A DNA stretch of 64,000 nt from Rhodotorula mucilaginosa (Eukaryota > Basidiomycota > Microbotryomycetes > Sporidiobolales > Sporidiobolaceae), in the NCBI GenBank assembly GCA_034406715.1, contig CP137867.1:558001-622000 (forward strand), written 5' to 3'. The translations under genes were made by a program, and so were the position numbers. This document shows positions 14,010 through 24,711 of this stretch, in pieces. The notes under the pieces were generated by a model. It did not search any database. It was not told where the DNA came from and saw only the letters and a list, made by a program, of their open reading frames with translations. Within the stretch, counting starts at the first letter, position 1; each line of letters starts with the position of its first letter.

Positions 14010-15210
14010 ATGACGGACGCCACCGCACCCACGCCCGCCGAAGCTGCCGTCGCGGGCCCGTCCTCGATCGCAGAAGCCGCCCTCAGGGCCGCTGAAGCGC
14101 GCGCGCAGCCCCGCCAGGCTGTGTCGACCAGCGCCGATGCTCATCGCCTCGATCAGGACTCGGAGGCCTTCAACCCTTCGAGGGCCGACCTGCTGCCCTT
14201 TTACCGCCTGCTGGACAGCGAGGTGAGCACTGCCTTCCAGCGAGTGGGCTATACAGATGTCTTCGCGGTGCTGACGACGGCGCTCCTCCCGACGACACTT
14301 CCTGATACCAGCTTCTGCCGAAAGTTTCGAAACCGCAAGCCGTCCGCACTCTCGAAACGATCCATACCTTGCTCACCAACATTATTTCTCCTCCGAACCC
14401 GGCCCAAGCGCTCAAATACCGCCAGCTGCGCCTCTCGAACAAGCTCGTCAGCCGCGAGATCGTCGCTCCCGCGAACGGCGCCGCGCGCGACTATCTCGTC
14501 CTGTGCGGGTTCCGCCGCGAGGTACGCGACTTTGAAGAGATGCTCGTGTGGAAACAGAGCGAGGGAGGGAAGCAGTTGTTCAAGTTGAGGTGTGGGAGAA
14601 AAGTTGTCGAGGACCGGATCAAGTTGGCGAAAGAGGCAGAGGAGCGCGAGACGAGGTACCGCGAGAGCGAGAAGGAGGCAGAGCAAGGTCGGTTCTCTTT
14701 GTCGGACGGGCGGAAAATGGGCGTGGGAGCTGCTGCGCAAGGTTCTGACACTGGGCCTAAATTTCGTCCGCAGCTCGCAAGGCCAAGGCTCTTCTCGGTT
14801 TCGAAGACGATCGCCTCGACCGCGCTCAACGCGATGAAAGAGGTGCGACGAGTCTCAGGGCTTCATCCGATCCCGAACACGAGCAAAGACTGACTCGGTA
14901 TTCTTCCCCGGGGGCAGAACGTCTCGTTCGTGAAGCTCGCGCGCAGCAACCCCCTCCGCCTGTCACGGTCCGTCCGACCGGACCAGTCCTTCCGACGGCG
15001 CAGGCTTCCCCCCGCCACATGCTGCACGCTCGCGCGGGACCGACGAGGGGCGGTGGCGGCGACGTCGAAGCGGGCGAGGACGACCCGCCTCCAGCGTATG
15101 GGACGACGTTCGGACGCGTACTCGGAACGGGCGAGCATCCTGCGGGGGATGCACATGTTCCCTCTGGAGTGCGTATGGTCAGTGAGCAGGATCTCGAGGA
15201 CATCGAGTGA
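14010..15210 (+). CDS. PUB-domain protein, probable Cdc48/p97-binding cofactor
   Basis: Four exons (14010-14222, 14312-14687, 14774-14842, 14918-15210) sum to 951 nt, 316 aa. Residues about 75-150 form a PUB/PUG domain: VRTLETIHTLLTNIISPP, then KYRQLRLSNKLVSREIV and GAARDYLVLCGFRREVRDF, the pattern by which PNGase, UBXD1 and RNF31 bind the C-terminal tail of Cdc48/p97. A charged helix follows (RIKLAKEAEERETRYRESEK) and then a Pro/Gly-rich tail ending RMVSEQDLEDIE. I see no transglutaminase core or UBX domain, so it is neither a PNGase nor a UBX protein. Partner binding is inferred from the domain. The pyrimidine-rich stretch before the start (13850-13875) may be part of its promoter. Confidence 0.82.
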
Positions 15211-15505
15211 GGACCCTCTCGTGCCGGCACGTCGGCGCAGGCTCGCCACCGGAGATGGAGTCTTCGGAGCGAGAGACGTCGAGGCACTCTCCCCTTGTTT
15301 CGTTGTACCGCTTTGTGCTTGTTGTCGATAGTCTTACGCTTTTGGTCGTTTAGCGAGACATGAAAAGCTTTTTGTTCCCCTCGCAAAAGATGCGCGTGCG
15401 TTTCGGCTCGCCGCTCTCTCGCGCCTCCCGGTTCCACCAGTCCAAAGGCCGTCTCTCTCGTCCGCACAACTGCCAACTCAAACAAGCACAATACTGCCCT
15501 CGGCT

Positions 15506-17130
15506 ATGCAGTCTCTTAGTCCGCTCGCGCGCTATGCTGCGCGTCCACTCCGGCTTCGACAGCTTCCCCACCACTCGGCTGCTCGCCTCGCGTCGTCGTC
15601 GTCGAGGTCCATCACCACCTCGGTCGACCGCGTAGCCGTCATCGGAGCAGGGCAGATGGGAATCGGTATCGCCTATGTCGCCTCCAAGGTGAGTGGGCAC
15701 GGTGCTCCAAAGGAGAGAGGACGACTGGCTGATCACCCACCTGCGTGAGACGGCAGACCGCAGGCGTCGACGTTCTCATCTCGGACCGCTCGGAATCGCA
15801 ACTCTCAAAGGGCCTGCACTTTGTCGACACTCTGCTCGGCAAGGAAGTCAAGAAAGGGAAGCTCAGCAACGGAGAGGCGGACCAGGTCAGGTCGAGGATC
15901 CGAGGCGCAAAGGAGAACGGACTCGAGAGTGGAGAGTTTGGCGACGTCGACCTGGCCATCGAGGCAAGTCGCAAAGGCACGAATGGAAGATTGCGCTACC
16001 CAAAAGAAAAAACGGTCGCTAATTGTCCTTGACGGCTGTGGCAACATTGCAGGCCGTCAGCGAGTCGCTCCCCGTCAAGCAGGCCATCTTTGCCAGCCTC
16101 GCGACGCACCTCCCCCCGCACGCCATCCTCGCGAGCAACACGTCTTCGATCTCGTTGTCAACCTTGGCGGCATCGGCCGTCAGTCAGTCCGGCGAGAACC
16201 GCGCGAGCCAAGTCGTCGGGTTCCACTTCTGTGCGTCCAAACTCCTCCGTTCCCCTTAGTTGCGGCCTCTGTCGGACTTATCCGCAGCTCGGACCCAAAT
16301 TGACCCCTCAATGTGCTCCTCACAGTCAACCCGGTACCGGTCATGAAGCTCGTCGAGCTCATCCCGGCGCTCCAGACTGACCCGACCGTTTTGGCGACGG
16401 CGCGCGAGTTTGCCGAACGGATGGGCAAGACCGTCACCCAATCGGCCGACACTCCAGGTACGCCCACCACAACCTTGCGACTTTCTTTCATGCAGAGTGC
16501 ATGCCTGCGCTGATGCTCGCTCCGTAAAATTCGGTAGGCTTCATCTCGAACCGGCTCCTGATGCCGTTCATCAACGAGGCGATCCTGGCCCTCGAAGCGG
16601 GCGTCGGATCCAAGGAGGACATCGACACGACCCTCAAACTCGGCATGAACCACCCGATGGGCCCGCTCACGCTCGCCGACTTTATCGGACTCGACACGTG
16701 CTTGAGCATCATGGAGGTGCTCCAGCGCGAGACGGGAGACTGCAAATACCGGCCGGCCGTGCTGCTCGGAGTACGTTCCTTCGCTTCCTTCGCTGGGGTC
16801 GGAACCTGGATGCCATTTTCTCGCGAGAGGGCATCCGGACAACCGCAAACAGGTCCTTCCTGGTCCGGGCGAACCTGGAGTTTCGTGGCCCCCGTTTGCT
16901 CTCGCACTGACCAAGCTCCTCCCTTTTCTTTTCCCCCGCCGCAGCGTATGGTCTCGGCCGGCTACCTCGGCAAGAAATCGGGCCGCGGGTTCTACAGCTA
17001 CGACGCGACGCCGGCGCCGCCGCCTCCTCGTAAGCCCGGAGTCGAAGACCCGACCGACTCGCCGGCTCCGTACGGGAATGCGGAGGGCGACGTCGACGTC
17101 GGGTTGCGGAGGATGGGGGACAAGGAGTGA
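15506..17130 (+). CDS. 3-hydroxyacyl-CoA dehydrogenase (HADH type), mitochondrial
   Basis: NAD-dependent oxidation of L-3-hydroxyacyl-CoA in mitochondrial beta-oxidation. Six exons (15506-15688, 15757-15963, 16053-16230, 16326-16457, 16538-16770, 16945-17130) sum to 1119 nt, 372 aa. A basic presequence ([20 protein letters not shown]) precedes the Rossmann motif [19 protein letters not shown]. Other signatures are [10 protein letters not shown], the catalytic-His block [34 protein letters not shown] and [18 protein letters not shown]. The end [14 protein letters not shown] is followed by an extra Pro-rich tail of about 45 residues that human HADH lacks. The intron at 15964-16052 has a GC donor (GAG/GCAAGT). 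A bacterial-style 3-hydroxybutyryl-CoA dehydrogenase name would also fit the fold. Confidence 0.95.
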
Positions 17131-17382
17131 GAAATCGGTACAGAGACTCCGTAGCTGGGAAACCGATTGAGCGAATGATACCCCTCCTGTTCCGTAATAT
17201 CAACGGGCCTCGCTGTTTCAAAGTCAGCGCCTGAGCATTGAACGACGGAGATTTGCAGAGGGGAGATGCGATGCGATGCAATCTATAGTTGCTAGTGCTA
17301 GAGGTGTCTAGGCCCGTAAGCTGGGGAGGGGGCGAGAAATGCCGAAATCACCGCGCGCTTTCCGTCCGTCCGTCCGTGCTGG

Positions 17383-18255
17383 TCAAGGTTCGGCCCGACC
17401 GTCCTTGTGCCACCTGACCATCTCGACGTACTCGGACGTGCCGACCTCGACAAATCCGAGCTTCTTGTACAGGCCCTTGCCCGTCGGTGTCGCTTCGAGG
17501 TAGACTGGCGTTGGCGGAATTTGCTGGTCGCACCGGTTCAGGATGTCTTCGAGGAGGAGGCGACCGAACCCGAAGCCTTGGTATTCGTCCTTGACCCAGA
17601 TCGGGCACAGGTCTAACGAGTATTCGGAATGCGGTCAGTCTTGCGCGCATCCGAGGGAAAGAGGAAGGAGGCGGATAGATTCTCAAAGGTAAAAGACAGG
17701 AGTTGGACGAACACCAGTGATCCTTTCCGGCCATCAACCTGTCGCGCATGTCGTCCCACTCTGTCCAAATCTTTTCGTACGCGTCCATGTCGACGTGGTC
17801 CCAACTGTGCGCATCGCCGTGGTACTCGTCGCCGAGGACCGCCCTCCGTTTCGGATTCACAACCGGCGCGCCCGGTTTGTGCCACACGGCGATGCCGACC
17901 AAGCTGCCTACGGGTTGACCCGCAAACGGTTCGGCCAGGATTGCTTTGGTGCAGACCGTATCGGGCGAGTCGAGGACGCGCTCGAAGCGGCGGGCGTGGC
18001 GTTGGACGCGGACGGCGTGCGGAGGGCGCCGGTCGGCGGGTTCGAGGCCGTGGTAGAAGCTCGGGAACATGGCAATGTTGCCCTCGGCCTGGGTGCGGGC
18101 GCGCGGGAAATGTCAGCAGTCTTCCTTCCTCGGAGGAGCCGACTTTTCTTTCTTGGCAAGGGAGAGAGGCGTACGACTTGAACGAGCTCATCCTTTGTGA
18201 TGGGGACGAGGTTGACCGCCGGCTTGTGACCGTTGATTTGCTTCGGAGTGGCCAT
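17383..18255 (-). CDS. GNAT-family N-acetyltransferase, substrate unknown
   Basis: Start at 18255 (MATPKQINGHKPAVNLVPIT), three exons. Exon 1 ends at about 18175; exon 2 carries GNIAMFPSFYHGLEPADR and PVGSLVGIAVWHKPG; the final exon carries YLCPIWVKDEYQGFGFGRLL, the acetyl-CoA pyrophosphate-binding motif A (R/Q-x-x-G-x-G/A type, here QGFGFG), followed by YLEATPTGKGLYKKLGFVEV. The exon 2-3 join (TGG T / AC CTG) keeps W-Y-L-C-P in frame. The stop lies at 17383-17385. This is the small-molecule type of GNAT common in fungi (about 230 aa); no substrate can be named. It is convergent with HADH and divergent from the NDUFA9-type gene (264-bp shared promoter). Confidence 0.85.
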
Positions 18256-18519
18256 GTCTTGGATCGAGAGTGTTGACGTCCGGTGTGCAACAGTTGTGGC
18301 GAGAGAAAAAGGGCGAAGACGAGAGCCGGGGCGCGAGCGATGGATGGGATCCGGAGCGAGTCGGTTCCAAGTTGTATATGCTGTAGCCTACGCTGTGAAT
18401 GCTCGTGTGTCGTCTTCCTGCTGACTGCCCTCGTCTGAGTGTATGGACGGAGGGCAGAGGCTTCGGCTCGTCTCCGGGTGACAGAGGTTTGGCGGGTTGA
18501 CCCGTGACACGACGCAGCC

Positions 18520-19936
18520 ATGGCGAACCGCGTCTGTGAGTCAGCCGTACGGTCGAGTATAGCCGCGAGCTAACCCCGTATGCCCGCCCCGCAGTGTCGT
18601 CCGCGTCGGCGCTGCCCCGCCAGCTCGCCCAATCCGCCGCATCCCACCAGACCGTCAGTCTCGCTCTCGCAGAGTGTAGGGGGGAGGGGCCAAAGCTGAC
18701 TCTTCACTCGCAAACTCGCAGCGATCCATCTCGAACCAGATCGTCGCAGCACCGAACCAGCCAGGTCGCGTCTTCATCGGCAGCGGCCCCGGAGGAAGGC
18801 GAGTCGAGTCTCGTCCACGCAACCCGCGCACCCGTCTGCAGGGAGAGAGAGCTGACGTCTGGCGACTGCAGGCACTCGTCGACCGGTCATGTCGCCACCG
18901 TGTTCGGAGCCACCTCGTTCCTCGGTCGCTACCTCGTCTCGAAGCTGGGTCAGTCTCACTCCCCGCGCGTAGAGACCCCCCAACGAAAGAGCTGACGTGT
19001 AAAGTCACACACGCGCGCGCAGCCAAGGCGGGTACGCAGGTCGTCGTGCCGTACCGGGACCAGGACGAGGCGCGGCACCTCCGCGTCTGCGGCGACCTCG
19101 GCCAGGTCGTCCCGATGGAGTGGGACCTCAACAACGACGTCCAGATCGAAGAGTGCCTCCGCCACTCGGACACGGTCTACAACCTCGTCGGTCGCGACTA
19201 TGTCACCAAGAACTTTGACTTTTCCGACGTCCACGTCGCCGGCGCGCGCCGGATCGCCCGCATCGCCTCGCAGGCCGGCGTCTCGCGCCTGATCCACGTC
19301 TCGCACCTCAACGCCGACCACGACTCCAAGTCGGCGTTCTACCGCTCCAAGGCCCAGGGCGAGGACGCCGTCAAGGAGGCGTTCGCCGACGCGACCATTG
19401 TCAAACCGGGTTGGATGTACGGCCACGAGGACCGCCTGCTCAACACGCTCGCCGTCTCGCCCTCCGTCTTCCGCGTCAACCACGGTCAGACCAAGATCGC
19501 GCCCGTGCACGTCCTCAACGTCGCGACCGCGCTCAACACGATGTACACCGCCGGTTCCACCCTCGGCGAGACGTACAGCCTCCCCGGCCCGCGCACCTAC
19601 ACCTTTGAGCAACTCTTGCACATGACCGAGGCCTTGACCCTGAAAAAATTGCGCGGCCCGAATTTCCCGAAACCGGTCCTTGCGGCGCTCGCGCGCGTGT
19701 GGGACTATGCCTGGTGGCCCACCCTCTCGCCGGACGAGGTCACCCGTCGCTACATCGACGACCTCCCCGTCGCGCCCGGCACCAAAGGGTTCGCCGACCT
19801 CGGCATCGACCCCGACGTCCTCGAGGACATTGCCATCGTCTACCTCCGGAGGTACCGCGGCTCGGCGTACCAGGACCTGCCCATCCAGCAGGGCGGAATC
19901 CGGCTCCGTCGGTCACTGCACCAGACCATGGAGTAA
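18520..19936 (+). CDS. NADH:ubiquinone oxidoreductase 39-40 kDa subunit (NDUFA9/NUEM type), mitochondrial
   Basis: Accessory subunit of respiratory complex I with an SDR-type nucleotide-binding fold. Five exons (18520-18535, 18595-18653, 18722-18798, 18872-18948, 19023-19936) sum to 1143 nt, 380 aa. A presequence rich in Ser/Ala/Gln precedes GGRHSSTGHVATVFGATSFL, containing the Rossmann GxxGxxG-like motif. Later blocks YNLVGRDYVTKNFDFSDVHV, RLIHVSHLNAD, STFYRSKAQGE-like (here SAFYRSKAQGEDAV), IVKPGWMYGHEDRLLN and IAPVHVLNVATALN are diagnostic of the family. The third intron (18799-18871) has a GC donor (AAG/GCGAGT). Presence of complex I argues against Saccharomyces-type yeasts. Confidence 0.95.
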
Positions 19937-20562
19937 GGGGTTGTTTCAAACCCCGCAGTAGAGAGCCTGTCGTCGTCGTCGCCGGCGGCGGACCTTGGAA
20001 TTGAATTTGTACACGCGCGTTCTGTTTTGGCCTCGTGTTTTTCCCTCGCGCTTTCTGCTCTTCGGACCATTCCGCGGCGCTGAAGAAACAGCTGAACTTG
20101 TGCATTCGTACAGTACACGGAACGAGATGGAAATCAAGCGGCACAAAAGGCGAGAGGGGCGTCGGCGGCGAGAATCCGGGCCCCTGCTCGAACTCGTTCT
20201 CGGCGTCGACTTACCAAGTCAATCGTCAGCGCTGGCGACCAACGCCGATTAGAGTGGGGGTATATTCTGCTCGTATCAACGTTTGTGGAGTTGGGTCTAT
20301 TAGCCCGCGGTCACTGTGCGGCGAAGAGAAAGTCACGAAGTGGCAAGCTGGGCAGCGGACTCGTCGGGGTGTCCCGTTCAAGCGCCCCTCTGTCTACCTT
20401 GCATGTCGGCGGCTTGATCTTGTCTAGATTTATGGAACTATGTACGGTAAAGACGGCGGAAGTCCGGGCCTATGCCGGTGTGAGCAGAATGAACTGCGGC
20501 TGTCAATAGCTTCCGAAGCCTTAGACGAGCTCACCTTGAACAGTCCAAGCGTGCGACCTCGC
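19937..20562. other. Intergenic region upstream of repeat copy A
   Basis: 626 bp without a gene. The first 100 bases are the NDUFA9 3' region, with a GTC-repeat stretch at 19968-19982. No long frame, RNA gene or terminal repeat is evident. A stretch at about 19960-20060 resembles, on the opposite strand, the sequence just before repeat copy B (46170-46260); see findings. Confidence 0.4.
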
Positions 20563-20846
20563 AGATCTGCATAAGCTTGATTACAGCTCGCTATGTCCAT
20601 GAGGGGGGAGAAAGAGGCGCGCTTTGACGGCTATTCGCAAGCTCGATGCCATCCGACTTGACTTGAAGGGGTCTTGAACGCCGCGAGCCGAGTCCGAAGG
20701 CCCTTTGGCGTAACTCAGCTCGACCTAGAGAGGGATCTCGATCAACTGTCAGTCTGACATGCACCCTGGCGGAGAGTACAGTACATCTCTGGTTGAGATG
20801 CACTTTCCTCCGGAACGGTCCTTGTCTCGTTTGACTTCTACCTCCG

Positions 20847-20870
20847 CCCCCCCCCCCCCCCCCCCCCCCC
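20847..20870. repeat. Poly-C homopolymer tract
   Basis: An uninterrupted run of 24 cytosines inside repeat copy A; the matching site in copy B (about 46563-46575) is a short mixed pyrimidine stretch. Homopolymers of this length are length-unstable and prone to assembly error. Confidence 0.9.
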
Positions 20871-21494
20871 TCCGCCCCTTTCCACACCTTGCTTTAACTC
20901 TGCGAGGAGCGTCGACTGCGCAAGCGCCATCCTGCGAACTGGATTCCCCACAAGTGCACCGTCTTCAAGGTCCCGCCGTCGAGTGGCTGAGGATGCCGAA
21001 GTCCTCGGAGTTGGCCTCGCTCGCAGCGCTGCTGCAGCGCGGGGCCTGTGCACGAGCGAGAACACGGGGTTCGATGGCGCGCGACAAGTCCAGCTGCGAG
21101 CCTGAGGGAAGAGGAGGGCATCTGAGTGGCGGTGCGACTGCATTCGTCTCAAAAGCAACTGTGCACGGGTCCGCCGGGTGGCGGAGTATTAAGCGTCAGG
21201 AAACCCTCTTGTCCCCATAGCTCGCTCCGCAATGACTCTTGAGAGCAAGTTGTCTGCAAGCGTTCACCCCTTCGAGAGGTGTTCGTTCACCTCCGCGAGA
21301 CGGCGGTGAGATGGCCTTCTCAGCGGGTCGACAAGAGTTGGGAGGCTGACATCGTCTATACCACAGGGTTGCGGCCGGTCGTTTGAGCAGATATGCCATG
21401 CACTCGAGTGTTTCAACCGTGTTGGGCTCAAAAAAAGAGGTCCGGAAACCTTTTTTGAGCGAACCAAAAGTTGCTCCTCCTCCTCCTCGACAAC

Positions 21495-21498
21495 AAAA
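21495..21498 (-). terminator. Pol III terminator for tRNA-Tyr copy A
   Basis: A TTTT run on the minus strand, 25 bases downstream of the tRNA 3' end, the usual RNA polymerase III stop signal. Confidence 0.6.
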
Positions 21499-21523
21499 GA
21501 TTTGGGTCGTTGTATGGACCCAT

Positions 21524-21609
21524 TCCCTTCTTCCGGGATCGAACCAGAGACCTTGGGATGCCAGAGAACCTATTACAGTCCCACGCTCTTCCAACTGAGC
21601 TAAGAAGGG
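21524..21609 (-). tRNA. tRNA-Tyr (GUA anticodon) with 13-nt intron
   Basis: The minus strand folds into a complete cloverleaf: acceptor CCCTTCT pairs with AGAAGGG, D stem GCTC/GAGC, anticodon stem TGGGA/TCCCA, T stem TCTGG/CCGGA with loop TTCGATC, discriminator A. The anticodon GTA lies at 21574-21576. A 13-nt intron (21560-21572) sits one base after the anticodon, the usual place for eukaryotic tRNA-Tyr introns. Mature length is 73 nt; CCA is not encoded. The sequence, including the intron, is identical to the copy at 47230-47315. Confidence 0.95.
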
Positions 21610-22205
21610 GTTGCTTGATGATGTTCCAAGCAGGGTTGCGCACAGAAACAGTTCAGCCGCACAAATCGCCGTCTCCCGCCGCGAATACTCGCCCGGCGGC
21701 CATTTCGACTTACCCTGCAGGAAGCTGTGCTTGTGCGCTATGTTGCAGTCCAACTTGGACTTGGCTTGGACCACTTGGCGCCGAGTTGCGGTCCGATTTA
21801 TCATCTCGACACTAGAGTGGCCAAACTCTCCCGCCGCTCGACTCGGAAGCACTCCGGCGCGGTCCTGCATTGCGCCAATCCGCCTCTGGTTACTTGCGCT
21901 GCAGTGGACGCAAATCCCACAGGCATGTCTCCAATGCATCTCGCAAAGACTGGGTCGACAGTAGGCTCTGCTCTCACGGTGGTGCGATTGAATCCTCCAA
22001 GGCAGTCGGACCCGGCGAACCATTCCGGAGATCCGAGGAAGCGCACACATACCCCTTGAAAGCATGCTCCGAGTACGCTGCACAGCCTAAAGGGCCTCTA
22101 CGGCAGCTCTATCACCTCCCCAAAGTGCCTGAGAAAGTCGACGGTCCGGCGGACGAGTGGCGACTCAGGCACTGACCCACGGAGTCTAGATCGGAAGACA
22201 CTGTC

Positions 22206-22586
22206 GTTAGAGAGGGAGCAGGCATGGCGCTCGAAATGCTTGGTGCACCGTTCCAAGAAAAGGGTCTGGATGCAGAAGGAAGAGTGTTCTGTTCTCCCAG
22301 ACCGCCAAACTTGCCGCGTCTCTTTGCCAAAGCGAGGTTTCCCCTCCCTTCTTGCACACACCTCGATCCACTCACCAGACGCGCTGCCCTTGTAGCAAGA
22401 TGCTTGAAATAGCGGCGCGAGCAGGCGAAGTCGCTCAACAGCAACGCTGACTCCTCTCCGAATCCGATGCAGCTCGTCCTGCGCTCTAGAGCCACCGCAG
22501 CAAAGCTATGCCAGCCTAACGCACACGCTGTTGAATCGGAAAAAAACAAGAACCACCTTGAGAGACAGTTCCAACCTTGGCTAAAG
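22206..22586. other. Intergenic region between repeat copy A and the next gene
   Basis: 381 bp; the right part is the 3' region of the minus-strand gene ending at 22587. No frame, RNA or repeat that I can support. Confidence 0.4.
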
Positions 22587-24386
22587 CTACACGCGGAGTG
22601 CCCTCCGCTGCAAATCCTCCACCTCCTCCAAGAAATGTTCCAGCCCGCTGCGCTCTTCTTCGGCAGAGAACAAGCTGTAGGTCGCGTCCGACGACGTTTC
22701 TTGGACCTGCGCCCAGGCGCTCGCTGCCGGGTCGAGCGTAGCGAGCACTTCGGAGGCACCCGCAGCCGCCGAAGCCTCACTCGCGGCTGACGACGGATTG
22801 CGGCTGTCAACACCGAACCAGAGATTCTGCTCCTCGTCGTGCGGTCCAGTGGATCCGACGGACGAGGCGCGCGGGGACATGCTGGACTGATCGGTAAAGG
22901 CTAGGTCGGGGGCGAAAGCAGGCGGGTTGGGAAGCACGAATGTGTCAGCCACGAGGCGGGCTACTACGTCGTCGACGGACGCGACAGAAGACGAGCTTGA
23001 CGAGCTTCTCGTCGGTGCGGGGAACGACGAGAGAGCCTCCTCCATAGACGCGTCCATTGGCGTTTCGCCTCCGACGAGCCACCACCAGTCGCCTTCTCCG
23101 GCCGTGACACTATTGCGCCCGGTCCAGCTGCGGACTTTGCGAGCCCACGGCGGAACCGTCTCGTCCGCATCTACGTCGGAGAGCGGCTCGGTGCCGCGGA
23201 CGACGTGCTCGACGCGGGAGCGAGTGACCAGCCCGTCGTGGAACGCGATCTTCCAAACCCGACGTCCGACGTGCTCAAAGTCGACCCCGTCTGCCATCGA
23301 GATAGTGTCGACGAGAGTCGTGGCTTCGATCTCGGGATCGAGTAGACCGGCTGCCGACAGACGGTTGATGATGGCCTGCAGGCGATGAGCGTGCGTCGAG
23401 TAGGCGTGGGTGATCATCTCGAAAGAAGCGAGAAGGTGCGGAGAGAGGATTCGCTGCATGGCGGGATCGGCTCGAGACACGCCGCAACCGACGCTGTCAT
23501 TGGCGGCGGCGGCGATTGGCAAGTCAAAGTCCGGGTCGATCGCGAGGACGAGCGTGACCGGCTGAGCGAGGAGAGACTCCTCCGCAGTCGACGAGGACGC
23601 AGCGAGCGGGCTGGCGTCGGGGGCCGCAACGGAGCGCGGCGAAGGGACACCGAAGAAGCGCTCAAAGTCGGCGCGCTTCTCGGCCGCGAGGAGGCGCGAG
23701 TCGATCGCCTTGCCCTTGCCCTTGAGGGCAGCGCGGTCCTTCTTGGCGACGTCACGCTTGACGCGCTTCCATTTGCGTTGGTCGAGACCTTCGTCTGCGA
23801 GTGCGCGGAGGGCGAGAGGGGCATTGGCGACGACGTTGTCAAAGACGGCGTAGCCGGACGAGGAGAATTGACGAGCTGATCCGAGCCCGACGTGGCTCGG
23901 TCCGCTTACCGCGACCGGTCGCGGGCGGGGACCAAAGTGAGTACGCGGAGCGCGACGCGCCGACGCCTGCGCAAACGTCGAGAACGGCGAAGTGGCGGAA
24001 GGTCGAGGCGCCGTTCGCGATCCCGAATAGGGGCCGGGGTGGACTTTGACGCCCGAGCGGATGGCACGGAAGGTACCGGCGTAAATGGCCTCGACGGCGG
24101 CTCGCCACGCTGCCGGCGGTGCGGTGGATGAGGCGTACCGGGCTGCGCCGGGAGCGAGATGTGGCGCAGCTGGTGGATGGACTTTGACGGCGGGGCGGAC
24201 TAGCTTTGAAGCTCCGCCACGGGAGGTGGTCGCGGCAGTACGACTGATCACCTGCACGCAAAGACGAATGGCGCTTGTTAGTCAGGTGTGTACCGAGTGG
24301 CGGAGAGTGTGGCGGATGAGCGGCGGAGGAAGCGACGCGCTGCTCACCTCCCGTAAGGAAGCGACCAAGCCGGGAGCCGGACGCAT
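22587..24386 (-). CDS. Hypothetical protein, probably mitochondrial
   Basis: Two exons (24348-24386 and 22587-24251) sum to 1704 nt, 567 aa. The start at 24386 gives MRPAPGLVASLRE, joined across a 96-nt GT-AG intron to VISRTAATTSRGGASKLVR; without that exon the main frame has no ATG near its start. The first 150 residues are rich in Arg, Ala and Ser with few acids and contain RQFSSSGYA, a plausible presequence end. Next comes a basic helix (DQRKWKRVKRDVAKKDRAAL), a central more structured part (MQRILSPHLLASFEMITHAY; DGVDFEHVGRRVWKIAFHDG; WARKVRSWTGRNSV) and an acidic Ser-rich C-terminus ending in a helix (SGLEHFLEEVEDLQRRAL). I do not recognise the family. Confidence 0.75.
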
Positions 24387-24711
24387 GTTGTTCGAATGTG
24401 GGCTATGTCGTGTTTACTCTCAAGATTCGTTGGTGAGTAGCGAGGAGAGAGAGCCTCAGTCTCGCCAGCACCGCCACTCGACTTGGCTGCCGAAGTCGAC
24501 GCGCGTCTTCTCGGCCGAATGAAGGGCTCCCGGTGTGGCTGCAAGCTCGGACGCGATAAGGGGGTATATTGGGGTTCATTGCAGTCACTGCTCAAACCGC
24601 CATGTAACATCCCGACAACAGACTCGCTGATGCAACGGCCATCCAGGGAAGGTAAGGCCCGACCGCCCAAATCTAAAGGAGAGAAACCTGCATTCTGCTG
24701 ACGCCGGACGA
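24387..24711. promoter_or_regulatory. Upstream region of the 22587-24386 gene
   Basis: 325 bp between the start of the preceding minus-strand gene and the stop of the next minus-strand gene. On the minus strand an AATATACCCCC element at about 24558-24568 lies roughly 175 bp upstream of the start and could act as a TATA-like element; otherwise nothing clear. Confidence 0.35.

Larger units (their letters stand above)
20563..22205. repeat. Dispersed 1.6 kb repeat, copy A (contains tRNA-Tyr)
   Basis: This stretch aligns by eye along its whole length, in the same orientation, with 46268-47915. The first shared word is AGATCTGCATA and the last is ATCGGAAGACA. Near the start, about 125 aligned bases (from CGCTTTGACGGCTATTCGC) differ at only about eight sites plus one 4-base gap; other parts are more diverged. 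No reading frame is conserved between copies, and I see no inverted or long direct terminal repeats, so it does not look like a standard DNA transposon or LTR element. The minus strand carries an intact tRNA-Tyr at 21524-21609. A 24-base C run at 20847-20870 is private to this copy. Confidence 0.85.

Noticed and set aside
20563-22205. Repeat copies as a DNA transposon or an LTR-type element
   Set aside because: No transposase or other element frame, no terminal inverted or long direct repeats and no convincing target-site duplication; the only intact gene inside is a tRNA.
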